Shown here: positions 1 to 11,839 of the stretch, in pieces
How positions within the stretch are numbered: position 1 is the first letter of the stretch
How the letters are laid out: every line of letters starts with the position of its first letter
Origin: Auricularia sp. M13
Taxonomy: Eukaryota; Basidiomycota; Agaricomycetes; Auriculariales; Auriculariaceae
Direction of reading: 5' to 3'
DNA length: 64,000 nt
NCBI GenBank assembly: GCA_037042915.1
Contig: CM073202.1
Coordinates: forward strand, 3,100,001-3,164,000
The notes under the pieces: model-generated
Database searches by the model: none
What the model was told of the DNA's origin: nothing
What the model saw: the letters and a program-made list of their open reading frames with translations, nothing else
Made by a program: the position numbers and the translations under genes

Positions 1-319
1 GATTAACTGAGGACGGTGCGCTGATAGTTCGAGGGCGGGGGGCCTTGGCGGCCCAGTCTCGCGCGACTTCGACGTCGCTCCAATGGCACCAAAGACACAT
101 GGGAAGCCCACGATCATGGCTGAAGCCACAGCTGGCGCATTCGAAGAGCGGGCGACCGTCTCTGAGCAGTTCGCCTAGAGGTAACGAAGGCGAAGTGTGT
201 ATCCGGGGCTGGCAAATGCGGTAAGGATCGTCTCCAATATCTCAGGATACTCGATCGCTTACTTCGGCAGCGACGCGCGAGGGCGGTATCCACGCGCGTT
301 TGAGCGCGCGTCGCTCCAT
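1..319 (-). CDS. Family Z zinc-ribbon protein, 5' part (cut by window edge)
   Basis: Function unknown. Exon 1 is 263-319 (ATG at 319), beginning MERRALKRAWIP. The intron has donor gtaagc and an acceptor ending ccag, and exon 2 runs from 208 off the left edge. Exon 2 carries a compact four-cysteine ribbon: C-x2-C-G-F-x2-D-R-x4-C-L-W-C, followed by a Trp and a basic Pro-rich stretch. The same exon-1 start (M-x-R-R-A-L-K-R-x-W-x-P), the same phase-0 intron and the same cysteine pattern occur in the gene at 39587, so this is a paralogue on the other strand. About 88 codons are visible and the C-terminal part lies outside. The paired cysteines suggest one bound zinc. I do not recognise a named family. 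Confidence 0.6.
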
Positions 320-3300
320 ATTAGACGTAGAAAAGCCCGAGCAAACGCGTCCGGACGCGTGTTGAGATGCTGGGTATTAGCACGCTGACGGTATCGGTTC
401 AAGGAGCGGAGTTAATCGGCCTTAGCCGTCAGAACAATGAGTTTCACCGTCGCCGATTTCAAAGGCTCTTCCCTTTGTAAATGCAAGGCTTTAAGTTACA
501 GAAATTAGCCTATATATTTTACAACGATGTACTACATTGAGCAGAACATAGTCGTACTTTCTCAGCAAATTCTCAGCAATTCTCACCGCCCCGATCATAT
601 TAGGTAGAGACTCGAACTGCATTTATGACCACAGGCACTCCCAAGACCCAATATTTCAGTAGTATTAATATGTGAGAGTCCATGAGCTGATCTGTAGTCC
701 CGTTTCCTCATGTCAAGTCGCTGGTCAGCGTTGACGACGAGCTGAGCCTTGTGATTGAAGCGATAGAAAACTTTGCTTTTTACTGTAGATGTACGATAGA
801 GAAACTGACAGACTTGGAGGCAACGCTTAAAGACTCTCTTGTCGTCAGCCGTCTTCAACTGGATTACCGCACCCGGAAGATTGAGTCACCGATTCAACTG
901 GGAGTCAGACACGTCAGAGTCAAACTTAAAGCACTGTATTAAGCATTTACGATGTGACGATACCTATGACGGCGAGCGGCAGAGTCACCTGTACAGAGCC
1001 TGTCAAGCGCACATGTCTTGGACCCGCACGGTCTCACCGCCGCCGCAGGGCGAAAGACAGGACTTCAAGCTTCAAGTGAGCTTTGCAGTTGCACAGTGCA
1101 GCCCAGCTGCGCTGCGGTCACACGGCCAAGCGGCCAAACATTCCCTCGGGTATCACGGTCGCACGGCAAATGAAGACTCAAAAAAAATTGCGCATCGACC
1201 AACATTGAGCATAGCTTCCTTGAAATTGCAGCGATAAATCCGGCTCTGAGATGGCCATGATTGCACAAAAAACCGGGGTTGGAAGGATTGAGCGCGACAT
1301 GCAATAAACCTACAATGAAAGTTGCTGTTAGTGCCGCCATTGAAACATCCGGGACGAGCGTCCGATACGCTGATAGAGCTCTCTCTCTCCCCATGCCCAC
1401 TCCGTCGCCAGGTGTACCGCGCCCTTGTATTCATGGCTCTTTGCCGCTTTGGCTCCTGTGGAGATTGAAGAGCGCCAAGTCTGGTTCCAAAGCGGGAAGA
1501 CGCACGATGGAGGACGCGCGGCGCGGCTCTTCACAGCCGGCGTCCCACCAGGGACAGGCCATTGGGCTATTATAGCAGGTCTTCAGCTCCATGCCTGCTC
1601 ACAGCCGTTGGAACGTGCAGGCTCACCTGGTTCCAGTACCCCACCAGCTCCACGGGCTGAGTCTTCGGATCGACCGCATGGACACAACGCTAGCCGGCAC
1701 CGCGGCGATATCCAGCATCTTTCCTTTGACACTCGACCGCAGTTGAAACGATTCTGACTCAGGATGCCAATTGTCGCCTGTCGTGCGTGTTGCTTTGACT
1801 GGCCATCGTCGTGCGCTCTGGCTGTGTCGACTGGTTGAAGCCTGCACGTGGGGTCCCCCATACTGGTAGTTATATACCGGGACGATTTGCTCTTCTTCAT
1901 GGAGGACTGGTGTGCGCCGCCTGGGGCATGCACTAGATATCAGGTCTGGGCTTAGCGGACGGGTATAACACGTGGAAAGCGTGCTTACTGCTCATTATCA
2001 CCGCGATCGACAAGATCGACGAGATCGTAGTCGTCGCATCCCCGCCCAACCTCTCGGCACTATCGACGCCTCGTCCCTTCCATGCTGTACTGGCTATTTC
2101 CTGGTAAATCTCAGGTCCTGATGTCCATGAGGCATGCCACGCCTGTAGGAAGCGAGATGGATGACCTGGCTGCTCACCCTTGCGGTTCTAGCTGCTCGAC
2201 ACTCGATCATCGATTGATTTCGGCGGGGAATTGGCTACTTTTCTCGGCCTATTGTGCAATCAGGATGCCCATTCTGCCGTTGGCCGTCTTTGAACTCGGC
2301 GACAGAGGGACTTGTCACGCATCTCGGAGCGCGCTCCTGATGCTATGGCCTATGCTCTTCCCACGCGATCGCTGACGGATACTATCCCGTCGCCTGATAG
2401 GACGATTGGAGGTCGTATTCTAATAGAACCAAGAGTCATCTAGCAGTCCGTTTCGCTGATTTACCCGATTTTCATCGATCCTCGTCGCACGTCGCGAATA
2501 GACAACGCCCCTAACGTGCAATGGGCACCGTTTGCTCGTGCCGTACATCGATTTCTTCCTATGGCAAGGGATGTAGCATGGTCACATGCGGCAAGCCGCG
2601 ACAGATGCTGTCTACATGTGGCCTGCGTGGTCTACGTTATTCAGCTGGGCGAGCGTCTCGGGCCGCAAATGTGGTCAACTCCGGGCACTGACGAGCTGGC
2701 ATCGCTGGCCTTCTGATGAATCGTCAGCCTCTGGTCTCGAGAAGAAAAAAACCAACACACTGAGCATGGAATCTGTGGGGGGATGACCTGGACCCGCGGC
2801 GTTGGTGTAATCGCGGCCTGTGAGTTACTCCTGGCCCGAGCGACACTCGTCGCGGGACGCATGGTGAAGCCTTGCTATCCCGACGACGTGTGTTGCTAGG
2901 ACCCGGCGCTCTCACGAGCGCACGAACTCCCGCGCACGCCGAATCCGAAACCGTGGTGGAGGGGAGGACGAACTTGCGGAACGAGCCGGCCTGTGTTCTG
3001 CGGATCTGTACGGTTCGTTTCCCGCAGCCCGCAAGATACAACAGGCCGGAATAACCATCGAGCTTGGCAACGATGGGAAGGAATGTCGAGGAAAAGACGG
3101 GGGTGGAGGGGGTGCGGTTCCTGCTGGTAAGCACGGCTCGGAATGCGCGGCCTTTAACAATCCAGCTTGCCTGCCGTATTACGTGCCTCCCAGATGGTGC
3201 CTTTGCCTGCATTGCGATCCAGCGGCTTCTCGGGGTAACTGCGCCCATTTTGCCGATGTCGATGAGGTGTCTGCATGCCTCAAGGCAAGCCAACGAGTTA

Positions 3301-5266
3301 CGATGCGACGGTGAATCTGATCTCCTGGTTTCCAGCGCGCTTGCCACCCTTCGCTCAGCGGCATGCGTGTCCGGGGAGGCCGGGTCAGGCCCGGCGGCGA
3401 GCTGCATTTATTCTTTCCCGGGGCATGCCAGAATCAGACTCATGGCTGGCAGGGATGTGGAGTTTCAGGACCCGGCCCGGAACTTCGCCAACTAACACGC
3501 CCGCACATCCTATTCTGCTGTTCTCGCACTGGATCAGGATCAATCGGACCACCCTTCAGATTCGTGTACGCTCGATGTTTGTCCGGCGCGCTCAGGCGCG
3601 ACCAGTCTGAGACCCTCCGACGACCAGCCTGTAGCTCAGCAACAGCGCGACTTCCCTGCGTTCCCCAAGCGTTCCCTCTCTTCGAAAAGGCACAGCTGAG
3701 CTAGATACCGTTATTCATGGGGATCAAAGTCTCTCAGAAGTGGAGAGTTTATATACATGAGCACTTTTGCTGCAACTGTTAATTTTGTCGCGCGACAACT
3801 TGAAGATTCGATGGCAAGCTCTCGCGCATCATCTATGAGAAGCAAGAAGGTGAAGAATGGGCATTTTTTATCTTGTTCGATTATTATTCTGTCGATTTCT
3901 GAATGGCAGGAAATGCGCGGAGCAACGGTGTCGGTTGCTCGACGGAATTGACGCACTAAATACCTACCTAGCAGCGAAGAAAGCAGCATATCGTACTTAC
4001 GGGTACCTGTAGCACCTCGAGTTGTAGCTCTAACATCTCCAGTGATCATTTCCAGAGTTACAGTAATCATCTGGTCACTTCTCCCTCTTTGGCAGCTGTC
4101 CCAAGTTGGTGATGAACAAGCGCCCGCGTGGCAATCTTGCATGCTCGATAGTGAGACTTGCGGCCTTCTTGCAGATTGAGTTCCAGGGATCGGGGGACGC
4201 TTCCTGGGCCTGTGGGTAACTAGTCTAGAGTCTAGACGAACGGCGTACTGAGAAACTCACTGGCTCTCGCCATGTTACTCTTGCGTACAATGGCAGGGCA
4301 CACCCACACCTACATCACACGCTTTCCCTCATGGCTCGTACCATACAAATGGCGCGATAGCGATTCTCAATTGCCAATGACCGCTGTCCGGCATGCACGA
4401 CCAGGGGTATGGCCGACGGCTCGCGTATCCGCAAGACGATCTCACCGCGCCTGGCACAGTATGTCCCGACCGGCGGACAGCCTGTCAGCGATGTCAGCCG
4501 CGTGGGGCACCCTGCAGCAACCATTGCGCATCCTCGCGGTATGAATCGAAGTCTCCACTCGACGATCCTCCGCCATCTGGCGCACGACCTGAGACCGTAT
4601 GAACTGAGCGCTCCGACGCCCAATTTGGCCTATGCATACTGGCCCTGCACATGCTCTTTTGGCTTTACAACTCCCAATGGGACCACATTGGCACCTCGGA
4701 GCAACCGGCGTCCTGTATATGGGAGCTCAGAGGTCCAGCCCATCCGGAGCATCAGGCAGGAGTCCCACCGACAATCGAAATCGCCTAGCGCTTCGACGCC
4801 AGCATCTCGCATGCCAGAATGCCACACTGCACGAATGAGATATGTTAGTGACGGACCAGGGTCGCCCAAACAGCAGATTGGCATGCAATTGCCGGGACCT
4901 CACTCAGAGATTCCTTGAAGCAGCATCTCGCACGTCGCAACGTTGTTATCGTCGAAGAGCGCTACCTTTCAGTACCTGCGTCCTCTTGAACGATAGCTTC
5001 GGCCAAATGAAGAAACACGTAGATAAGAGAGCGAGATAGCTGAGCTACACGAGAAAGAAAAAGCATCGGGAACAACGAGCGACGGCAGCGGCGCGGATGA
5101 TACGGGACGGGGGTTGGGACAGGGAGGGGAGGAAAGTTATTCAACAGGCGGGTAATTACTTATGGGTGGGAAGGTCTAAGTAAAGATCCTTTTCGTTTCG
5201 TCAAAGATATTCATGAAAGGCGGGTAGCTGCAAACCAAGGGGACGGCGGAAGGAATCGCTCGCCGT
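320..5266. other. Gene-poor stretch, no recognisable gene
   Basis: Nearly 5 kb upstream of the zinc-ribbon gene and downstream of beta-tubulin. Open frames here are short (under about 230 codons), overlap on both strands and show no domain I know. The longest, on the minus strand near 2724-3407 and 3711-4142, lack convincing splice partners or motifs. Base composition is mixed, with short TC runs near 1377. It may hold decayed genes or lineage-specific non-coding RNA, but I can support nothing. Confidence 0.5.
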
Positions 5267-7240
5267 TTACTCCTCCTCGTACTGCTCCTCGCCCGCCTCC
5301 TGCTCGTACTCGCCCTCCTCGTCCTCGCCCGCGACCGCGTCCTGGTACTGCTGGTACTCGGCGATGAGGTCCATCGTGTTGCTCTCGGCTGCACAACACG
5401 TTATTATCAGTGTCGCGCCGAACGCAAGCTGCTCAGTGGCCCACCTTCGGTAAACTCCATGACGTCCATGCCCTCGCCAGTGTACCAGTGGACGTACGCC
5501 TGACGCTTGAACATCGCGGCAAACTGAACGTGGGTGCGCTTGAAGAGCTCCTGGATGGACGTCGTGTTGGCGAGGCACACCGCGGCCTGCTTCATGCCGA
5601 CGGGCGGGACCGAGCACAGCGTCACGGAGACGTTGTCCGGGATCCACTCGACGAACGCGACGCTGCTCTTCGACTTGAGGCCGAAGACCGCGTTCTCCGC
5701 GTCGCGCGACGAGATGTTGCCGCGGAACATCGTCGCGGCCGTCAGGTAGCGGCCGAACGCGGGGTCGCACGCGACGAGGATGTTGCGCTTGTCGAACAGC
5801 CTGAGGAGCGCGTATCAGCACAAGAACTCGGATATGTAGTATAGCTCGGAGGGACGCACGCATGGGTGAGCTCCTGGATGCCGTTACCCTGGAACGCGCG
5901 GCTCTCGTTCGCGATGAACGGCGCGTACGACGGCACGAGGAAGTGCAGACGCGGGAACGGGACGAGGTTCATGCCGAGCTTCCGCAGGTCGCCGTTCAGC
6001 TGGCCGGGGAAGCGCAGCGACGTGCTCGTGCCGCACATGACCTGCGCGACGAGCCGATTCAAGTGCTCGAACGTCGGCGCCGGGTTCTTGAGCGTGCGCA
6101 CGGCGATGTCGTACAACGCCTCGTTGTCGATGCAGATCGTCAGATCTGTGCTCTCGACCAGCTGGTGCACAGACAGCAGGCAGTTGTACGGCTCCACGAC
6201 CGTCTCCGAGACCTTGGGCGACGGCAGGATGCTGTATGTCGCCAGCATCCGGTCGGGGTACTCTTCGCGCAGCTTGGAGAGGATGAGCGAGCCCAGACCG
6301 GCGCCGGTGCCTCCGCCAAGCGAGTGCATGAGCTGGAAGCCTTGCAGAGCGTCGCACTGCTCAGTCTGTTGCCGAACGGCGTCCTGTATTGCGCAATCAG
6401 TGATTAGCACACCGCGCCACACTCGTAGTACGCACAAGAATGCTATCTGCGATCTCTGCGCCTGAAGAAGGGATCAGAATGCCTTCCTTTTGTTATCATG
6501 ATATTTTTCGGACCTTCAGTGTAGTCTGCGAGTATTGTGAGTCAGTTTAGAACGCGCAAGCGACTGATTGACATACAGCCCTTTCCCCAGTTGTTTCCCG
6601 CGCCGCTCTGAGTTTGTTCAATCAGCTTCCTGGATAATGGACGGTTGCGTCACTTGCCTCGCCATGAACAAAGGTATCAGGCTTGAACAGAGCGCCCAGG
6701 GGCCCGCTTTGCATCTAGGGACTAACTTAGTCAAGTCTTGCGGGCCGTTTCGAATGTTCTACACGGACTTTGTTGAAGACACCGGCCTCCAGGTCGACCT
6801 GGATGCTCCGGGGCACGTATTTCATGCCGTGCCCATGGTTCACCTCGCTAAAGTACACTCCAGCCTGCGGGCGTCCGGTCAGAGCCGGCGTGACGTGTGC
6901 GCAGAGGGATTAGGGACGCACGCGGACCAGCTGGAGATCATTGTCTCCGATATATTTCTGCGAACTGTCTCAGGACTTTTGGCAGGTCACGCGCGGTCAC
7001 GGTCACGACGCACGCCTTCAAGATCCAGGCCGTGCTCGGCCAGCACGGAGCGCCAGAAGGCCTCGCCGATCTACGGACGCGTATGCGATAAGTTGGCTGG
7101 AGAAATACGTCGAACACGCGACCGAACCTGGTTGCCGGCCTGCAATATTGATAAGAGCCAGATCTCACGCGATGGCTGCTGGAAAAAGCAGCGTCACGCA
7201 CCTGGCCGCACTGGATGTTGATAATTTCGCGACAGGACAT
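5267..7240 (-). CDS. Divergent beta-tubulin, 12 exons, 455 aa
   Basis: Beta-tubulin polymerises with alpha-tubulin into microtubules and hydrolyses GTP. Exons on the minus strand: 7202-7240, 7128-7139, 7014-7070, 6922-6957, 6769-6864, 6658-6714, 6577-6607, 6514-6525, 6436-6461, 5860-6383, 5445-5800, 5267-5388; total 1368 nt. Landmarks are CGQAGNQIG at the N-terminus, SGAGNNW, the nucleotide-binding GGGTGAGLG loop, [28 protein letters not shown] and an acidic Glu/Tyr tail. Two exons are only 12 nt. The intron at 6608-6657 has a GC donor (gcaagt). The start reads MSCREI rather than the usual MREI, and many positions differ from canonical fungal beta-tubulin ([15 protein letters not shown], for example). 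This is therefore probably a divergent second beta-tubulin paralogue rather than the main one. Length is normal for the family. Confidence 0.93.
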
Positions 7241-8123
7241 GGGCTCGTAATGGGACGAGGTAGCGGCGCGTGAAAAGTGCGAGCTGTCGGCCATCACCGA
7301 AACCGTTCTGCTTCCTGAATTCTGTCTGAGGGCTGGCCGAGAGCGTACTCTCAGATTCCTGGATTCCTGCGATTATATGCTTTGGTGCTTCCATTTCGGA
7401 ACAGACGAGTCAGTGCGCGGGAGCGAGCTCGTGCTCATGCTATTTGATCCAAGTTTGAGTATGACTCGCCTCTGGCGTTCCGCTCGGCGACCGAAACGTA
7501 GCTAAGAATGTTGCAGACGGCGGCCGAGAACGACTCATTTTTGCCTAAGCAGGTTATTGTGAGCACTTTCCAGAATTCTTGGAGGCTGCCTTCATCAGCA
7601 ATGTCGCTCCTACCCGGGGCTTCTGGTTGTTCTCCTTCTTGAATCTTCCCTGGTGGCACCACTCGTTTCATGTACGACTTTGAGAAGCGTGTCAGGCTAA
7701 ACGATCTCCTAAGGAGGTCTCTTTCACACCTACGAAAAGAATGGGATCAACCCATCCGCCTCAGAGCGTATCCCAGGCTTAAGTCCCGCGGAGGCCCGCT
7801 GAACTAATAGTTGACTTTAAGGATGATACTCTATGGCGTCGAGGACAGAGATATGACAAAGAAGGTCTAAGAAGGGCGAGTGAGTAACTGAGGAATGATA
7901 AAGGGACAAGAAACCCACGATATCGTAACGTTGGTTGCACCTATCGTTACATAATGCTTGAACTTGCTTATGTCTATCGTCCTAGTAATCATTCCCAGCA
8001 GTTGTGGCGTCTCAGTCTCAGACTCTTAGCAGTGTACTCCGGCTGCGCATCCTCAGTATGAGGTGAGCCGGACCACTCCGGCCCGACCATTGCTCTTGTT
8101 CGCCGTCACGGAGATCCTTCGTC
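7241..8123. other. Intergenic, divergent promoter region
   Basis: Lies between the beta-tubulin start (minus) and the UPF0303-like start (plus), so both upstream regions are here. No gene, repeat or clear core promoter motif was recognised. A minus-strand open frame of 78 codons at 7435-7671 has no family match that I know. Confidence 0.5.
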
Positions 8124-8779
8124 ATGAAGCCTGATAGCGAGCTGGTCCAGATAATCACTGCACAGGAAGAGGAGCTTGTCTGGCCCAAGTTTTCTACGGA
8201 GGAATCGTCAGTCCTTAGCTGGAATTCATGTTATGAAAAGCCTCGTACTCATCAGCGCCGCAGCTGGGCAGTGGGCAATGCAATCCGCGACATCTTCCAG
8301 CAGAACTACAAGCCGGAGTACAGCGGCCGCACGGGCATCGCAGTGAGCATCACGCTGTTCAGCGGTGCGGTGCTCTTCCAGGCCAGCATCGACGACGGCG
8401 TTACGCCAGACAATTGGTGCGCAAGAGCCCTGGCCAGTACTACTAGTGGCATACCATAGCTGACTCTGAGTAAAATAGGAACTGGGTGGCGGGAAAGACA
8501 GCGACCGTGAAGCGTTACAGTCGCTCCTCGTTCTTCGTCGGGCGCAACGCCGCCGTCAAAGGTCCCGATGGCACGGCGCGCCTGCTGAAGCTTGCACCCG
8601 AGCTGGATTTTGTCGCACACGGCGGCGCCGTTCCTATCCGCCTGCGCGGGATGGACTTCACCAATCCCATTGGTGCGATCGTTGTGAGCGGGCTGCCGCA
8701 GGAGGACGACCACCAACTGGTGGTCGATGCATGTCGCAAGGTGCTGGGAATCCAGAGCACGTCCAGCGTCAGAGGATAA
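8124..8779 (+). CDS. UPF0303 / YBR137W-like protein (DUF336 fold), 178 aa
   Basis: Exons 8124-8206, 8264-8416 and 8479-8779 give 537 nt in frame. The protein follows budding yeast YBR137W and the bacterial UPF0303 group along its length: a helical N-terminus, WAVGNAIRD, a strand with GIAVSITL, then DNWNWVAGKTATVKR, SSFFVG, a His-Gly-Gly-Ala strand (AHGGAVPIR) and the C-terminal VVSGLPQEDDHQLV. That last motif matches the family ending SGLxQEeDH. Splice sites are GT...AG (gtcagt/cgcag; gtgcgc/aatag). The DUF336 fold is used by heme- or flavin-associated proteins. YBR137W itself is linked to the GET/TRC chaperone machinery, but a role here is inference. No signal peptide, so a soluble cytosolic protein is likely. 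Confidence 0.85.
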
Positions 8780-8959
8780 AGAAGCCAAAGCTTACATAAA
8801 TCTCCAATCGTTTACTTTGTGGTACCGTGTATGTGTCTCGAAAAGTGTGTACGCCCTATCGGGCTCTCTCGAGGTCAATCGACGCCGATCTGGTCGTCTG
8901 GCAGCTCATAGTCCAGATCTGGGAAGCAAAGCCCCGACCGATTCACCTTTGGCATGATC

Positions 8960-10006
8960 GGCCGGATCGGGCCAGACAGCCCGATCTACTCAGATTTGGC
9001 TCGGTCAACATCGACCTGGTTGGGGGCCCATATATAAGAAAATACTATCGCCACTTGCCCGCCGGCGGGCTCTTACTGTGTACCAGTTGTACATTCTGTT
9101 ACTTACGTTGTGTTACTTATTACTTGCTTCTACTGTACTTTTATATTATGTGTAGGTACTACCAAATTGCTATTGATGACTTCAGCGTGTTCGAACCCGC
9201 GGCTCTCCGCTAACGTAGACTTGGAGGGTCGCGCACAATATACAACTGAGCTAAGGTGGAGACTGTCAGCAATGGAGCTTCCGGAACTATAACCCGCTCC
9301 ACACTGCGGCACTGCACTCCGAGTTACCGCCAGCCTGGCTCCGAATGTAACGAGCCTCACGCTACGCCCATGTGGGTGGAAACCTGGTCCTTGGCACTGG
9401 CCGAAGGCGGGCATGGCGACTGTGGAGATGATTCACCTGCTGCAGTGCTGGGCGACGGCGAGTCGGCGACAAACGCACGGATGAGGACAATGCGGCGCAC
9501 CGACCAGGTATGGCCTCCTACTGTATGCCATGTCCTCACCGCATGCCTCCTCGCACTCCAGCTCAGCTCGTGGCGACATCAATTTTCCGCTTGACCTGGT
9601 CAATGGCCAGGGTGATGTGGCTGCTTTGCTCCGAAGGATGCCAAACGTACGCCGCCCAAATTCGACTCATCAGAGACTTTCATGCCCTCTTCTTTGGCTT
9701 GGCATTGACATATCCTGCTTTCAGGTCACGCCTGGCGCATGGAATATCCTTTCTCAGTTTCTGTTGCGGCCGAATGAGCGGTGAGCTGTTTCCGCGGGCC
9801 GACCGCGGCAAATGGCTGTAGATACTCAGTGCAAAAGGCAGAATGAATGCTTGTATATGTCGTTCAAGCACAATTTCCGATTCCTTGTTGTATTCTCACT
9901 GTATACATGATCTTGCCCGAACGAGCCAGATTTTGCCAGATCTGACCCATGCTGGTGCAAGATCTGGCCAGATCTAGTTATCTGGCTTTGTCTGGCCCGA
10001 TCGGCC
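8960..10006. mobile_element. Degenerate element bounded by an inverted ATCGGGCCAGACA motif
   Basis: The left motif GGCCGGATCGGGCCAGACA (8960-8978) recurs inverted as TGTCTGGCCCGATCGGCC near 9990-10006. Further copies of ATCTGG/CCAGAT crowd both ends, as in the subterminal repeats of DNA transposons. The interior is AT-rich around 9080-9180, has no transposase frame, and includes a tRNA-like segment. It looks like a non-autonomous remnant of about 1.05 kb. The exact ends and any target-site duplication are not clear. Confidence 0.35.
9183..9262 (-). repeat. tRNA-like segment, possible SINE head or tRNA relic
   Basis: On the minus strand, CTTAGCTCAGTTG (near 9242-9255) matches a pol III A box and GCGGGTTCGAAC (near 9189-9200) matches a B box, with spacing slightly longer than in a standard tRNA. 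The acceptor and T stems do not pair well, so it is not a working tRNA gene. An AT-rich tail follows on the 3' side. A tRNA-derived SINE fragment or a decayed tRNA both fit. Confidence 0.35.
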
Positions 10007-10264
10007 TTTCGCACTTTTTGAGACATGTGGATCCCATCTGTAATAACGATTGTACGCTTGCTCACACAGCACAACTTACTGCGCTCCCGGACGGACGCAG
10101 CGGAGCAGTCAGCCAGTGCCTCCGAAGTCAGGCTGGAGCAACTCACGCGTTGCCCCGGCGTTCACATATCTGGGACACCGCCGGGGATCCATATATTAGG
10201 GGCATGAAGGACTTGCAATACTTTCGCAGCTCCCGCGCTTCAAGGGCGCTTGACCATCACGCTA

Positions 10265-10545
10265 ATGGCCACATTTGTCCCAATCCCTCAACCCGCGGGC
10301 CTTCCCCTCCTCAGCCACCTTCTCGCCGTCGATGCAGCCAACGCCGTGATATCCTTTGGGGGCGAGCTTTCCACATGCGTTCCACTTCTCACGTGGTTCA
10401 ACCCCTCGAGTTACTTTCGTGCTCATGCTTCGTTCTCGACTCTACAGCACAGTGGCTGGTGATTGTGAACAACAGACGGCTCGCTGAAGAATGCCTCAAT
10501 GAGCGCCGGTTCCTGCTTCCGGGAGGCCTCGTTGAAGATACCTCT
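10265..10545 (+). pseudogene. CYP505-type P450 relic, first two exons only
   Basis: The start MATFVPIPQPAGLPLL followed by SHLLAVDAANAVISF matches the N-terminus of the intact CYP505 gene at 17302 (MSTLVPIPRPPGELPILGH). A second block, VIVNNRRLAEECLNERRF, matches its exon 2 (VFVNTRALAEECCDERRF) and is preceded by a cacag acceptor. The membrane-side strand between the blocks is altered, and after the second block similarity stops: no I-helix, heme loop or reductase follows. It is a truncated copy of the family lying on the opposite strand about 7 kb from the intact gene. A TATA-like catatatt sits some 70 bp upstream, so the promoter may have come along. Confidence 0.7.
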
Positions 10546-10797
10546 CCCGGAGCACAGATGCTCGTCGATTCAGAACGTGCACTTACGCCGCAGATGTCTT
10601 CGGTTTACCGTCACGTGAGAATCCTCAGAATATAATGTACAGTACTGTATTGCGCACCATGACCTACCTGATACAAATTCATGAGCATCACATATGTACT
10701 TACTTGTCCAAGCACAAGAACAACCGGCGCTCAGCGTCCGAAGGAAGTCGTCAGTGTCGTAGCATTGTTGGGCCATCGCGCCGATCGTGTACCAGGA

Positions 10798-11839
10798 TCA
10801 GTGATTGCGCGATGACCGCAAGCGCACACGTTGGGAGCTCGGCCGACCCTTGTTGTGCAGCTGCCGACCCTGCAAGGGGTTCTTCGGTCGAGTCGCGCGG
10901 AGCTTGCACTTGGGTACTGCCGTGATTGCGGCTGGAGCACCAGAAGGGGGAGGACTTGACGGAGAGCCGGAGCCATCTGGCGAGCCAGTGTCCCCTGGCG
11001 CAGCAGCTGCCGCGTCCGCAGAGCCGAATACGGGTGGCCCAGGAAAGACATACTGCGCGCTGTCGTATACGTCGACCAGGATGCCGGGGTCGTTCGCAGT
11101 GTACGCGCCAGGAAATGCAGCTAGCTGAGCACCCTGCGCACGCGCATCCTGGTTCGTGTTGCCGCCGCTGACGCGTATCTGGGTGCAGCTGACGTAGAAC
11201 TCCGCGCCGCCGGCGCTCATGGCGTTCTGCAGAGCGATGACCTCGAAGCGCAGAAGGTAATCGCCGTCGGGCACGTTGGCGGGCATTGTCACGGGGACGC
11301 TCTGGTTGGCCTTCATGTTGGCCTGCCACCAGTCGCCGCTGTTGCCACCGTTTTTGCGGCCCAGCTCGCTGATCTTGAACCACCCTGGCGTGCCTCCTGC
11401 TGGAGGCTCGCACTTGTCTGCCGTCGTGCCAGAGGGACACGGGTACAGATACGTCATCAGGGGCCCGACATTGTGCGGCCAGGTCGTCGAATCGGTGCCC
11501 GCGCGGTACAAGAACGACATTTGCGAGCCAGCAGTCACTGGCGCGACCGTTGGCGCGGACGAGGCTGCACTGGGCCCACAGGTGATGGCAGAAGACGTCG
11601 GATCGGTAATGGGCTCGAGCGCTGCAAGGCAAATTGTGAGCCTACGTCGAAATTACTGCGTTCAGCAGCGTACTTGAAATTTGGCGGATTGGCGTGAAGC
11701 TATCAGGCGGCGGCGATACGTCCAGACTCCTGGGGCCAACGTACGAGACACCGTCGGCGACAAACAAGGCGAGCGTGCCGTGCGCGCGTGCAAGGGACGA
11801 CAACGAGGCGACGGAGAGAAGAAGAGTCACAGACTTCAT
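10798..11839 (-). CDS. AA9 lytic polysaccharide monooxygenase (former GH61), 329 aa
   Basis: Secreted copper enzyme that oxidatively cleaves cellulose or related glucans. Exons 11674-11839 and 10798-11621 give 990 nt. Residues 1-19 form a signal peptide ending in ARA; the mature protein starts with the copper-binding His (HGTLALF), as AA9 requires. The second histidine is in the TTWPHNVGP segment, and the FYVSCTQIRVSGG motif supplies the axial Tyr and the conserved Gln. Conserved cysteines lie in SAITCGPS and near YVSC. After the catalytic domain comes a Ser/Pro/Gly-rich linker and a basic tail starting PKCKLR, with no CBM1. AA9 genes usually have more introns. Start and intron phase (tcaa|gtac...gcag|cgctc) are unambiguous. 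Confidence 0.93.

Noticed and set aside
3625-3690. TGTAGCTCAG, resembling a tRNA A box
   Set aside because: The required B box is poor (CTCTTCGAAAAGG) and stems do not pair.
3711-4142. Minus-strand open frame of 143 codons
   Set aside because: No recognisable domain, low-complexity-free but unconvincing composition, and no splice partners that extend it; reported only as part of the gene-poor stretch.
7770-7805. CCCGCTGAACT, as at the start of fungal 28S rRNA
   Set aside because: Only about 11 bases match and the flanks bear no resemblance to rDNA.
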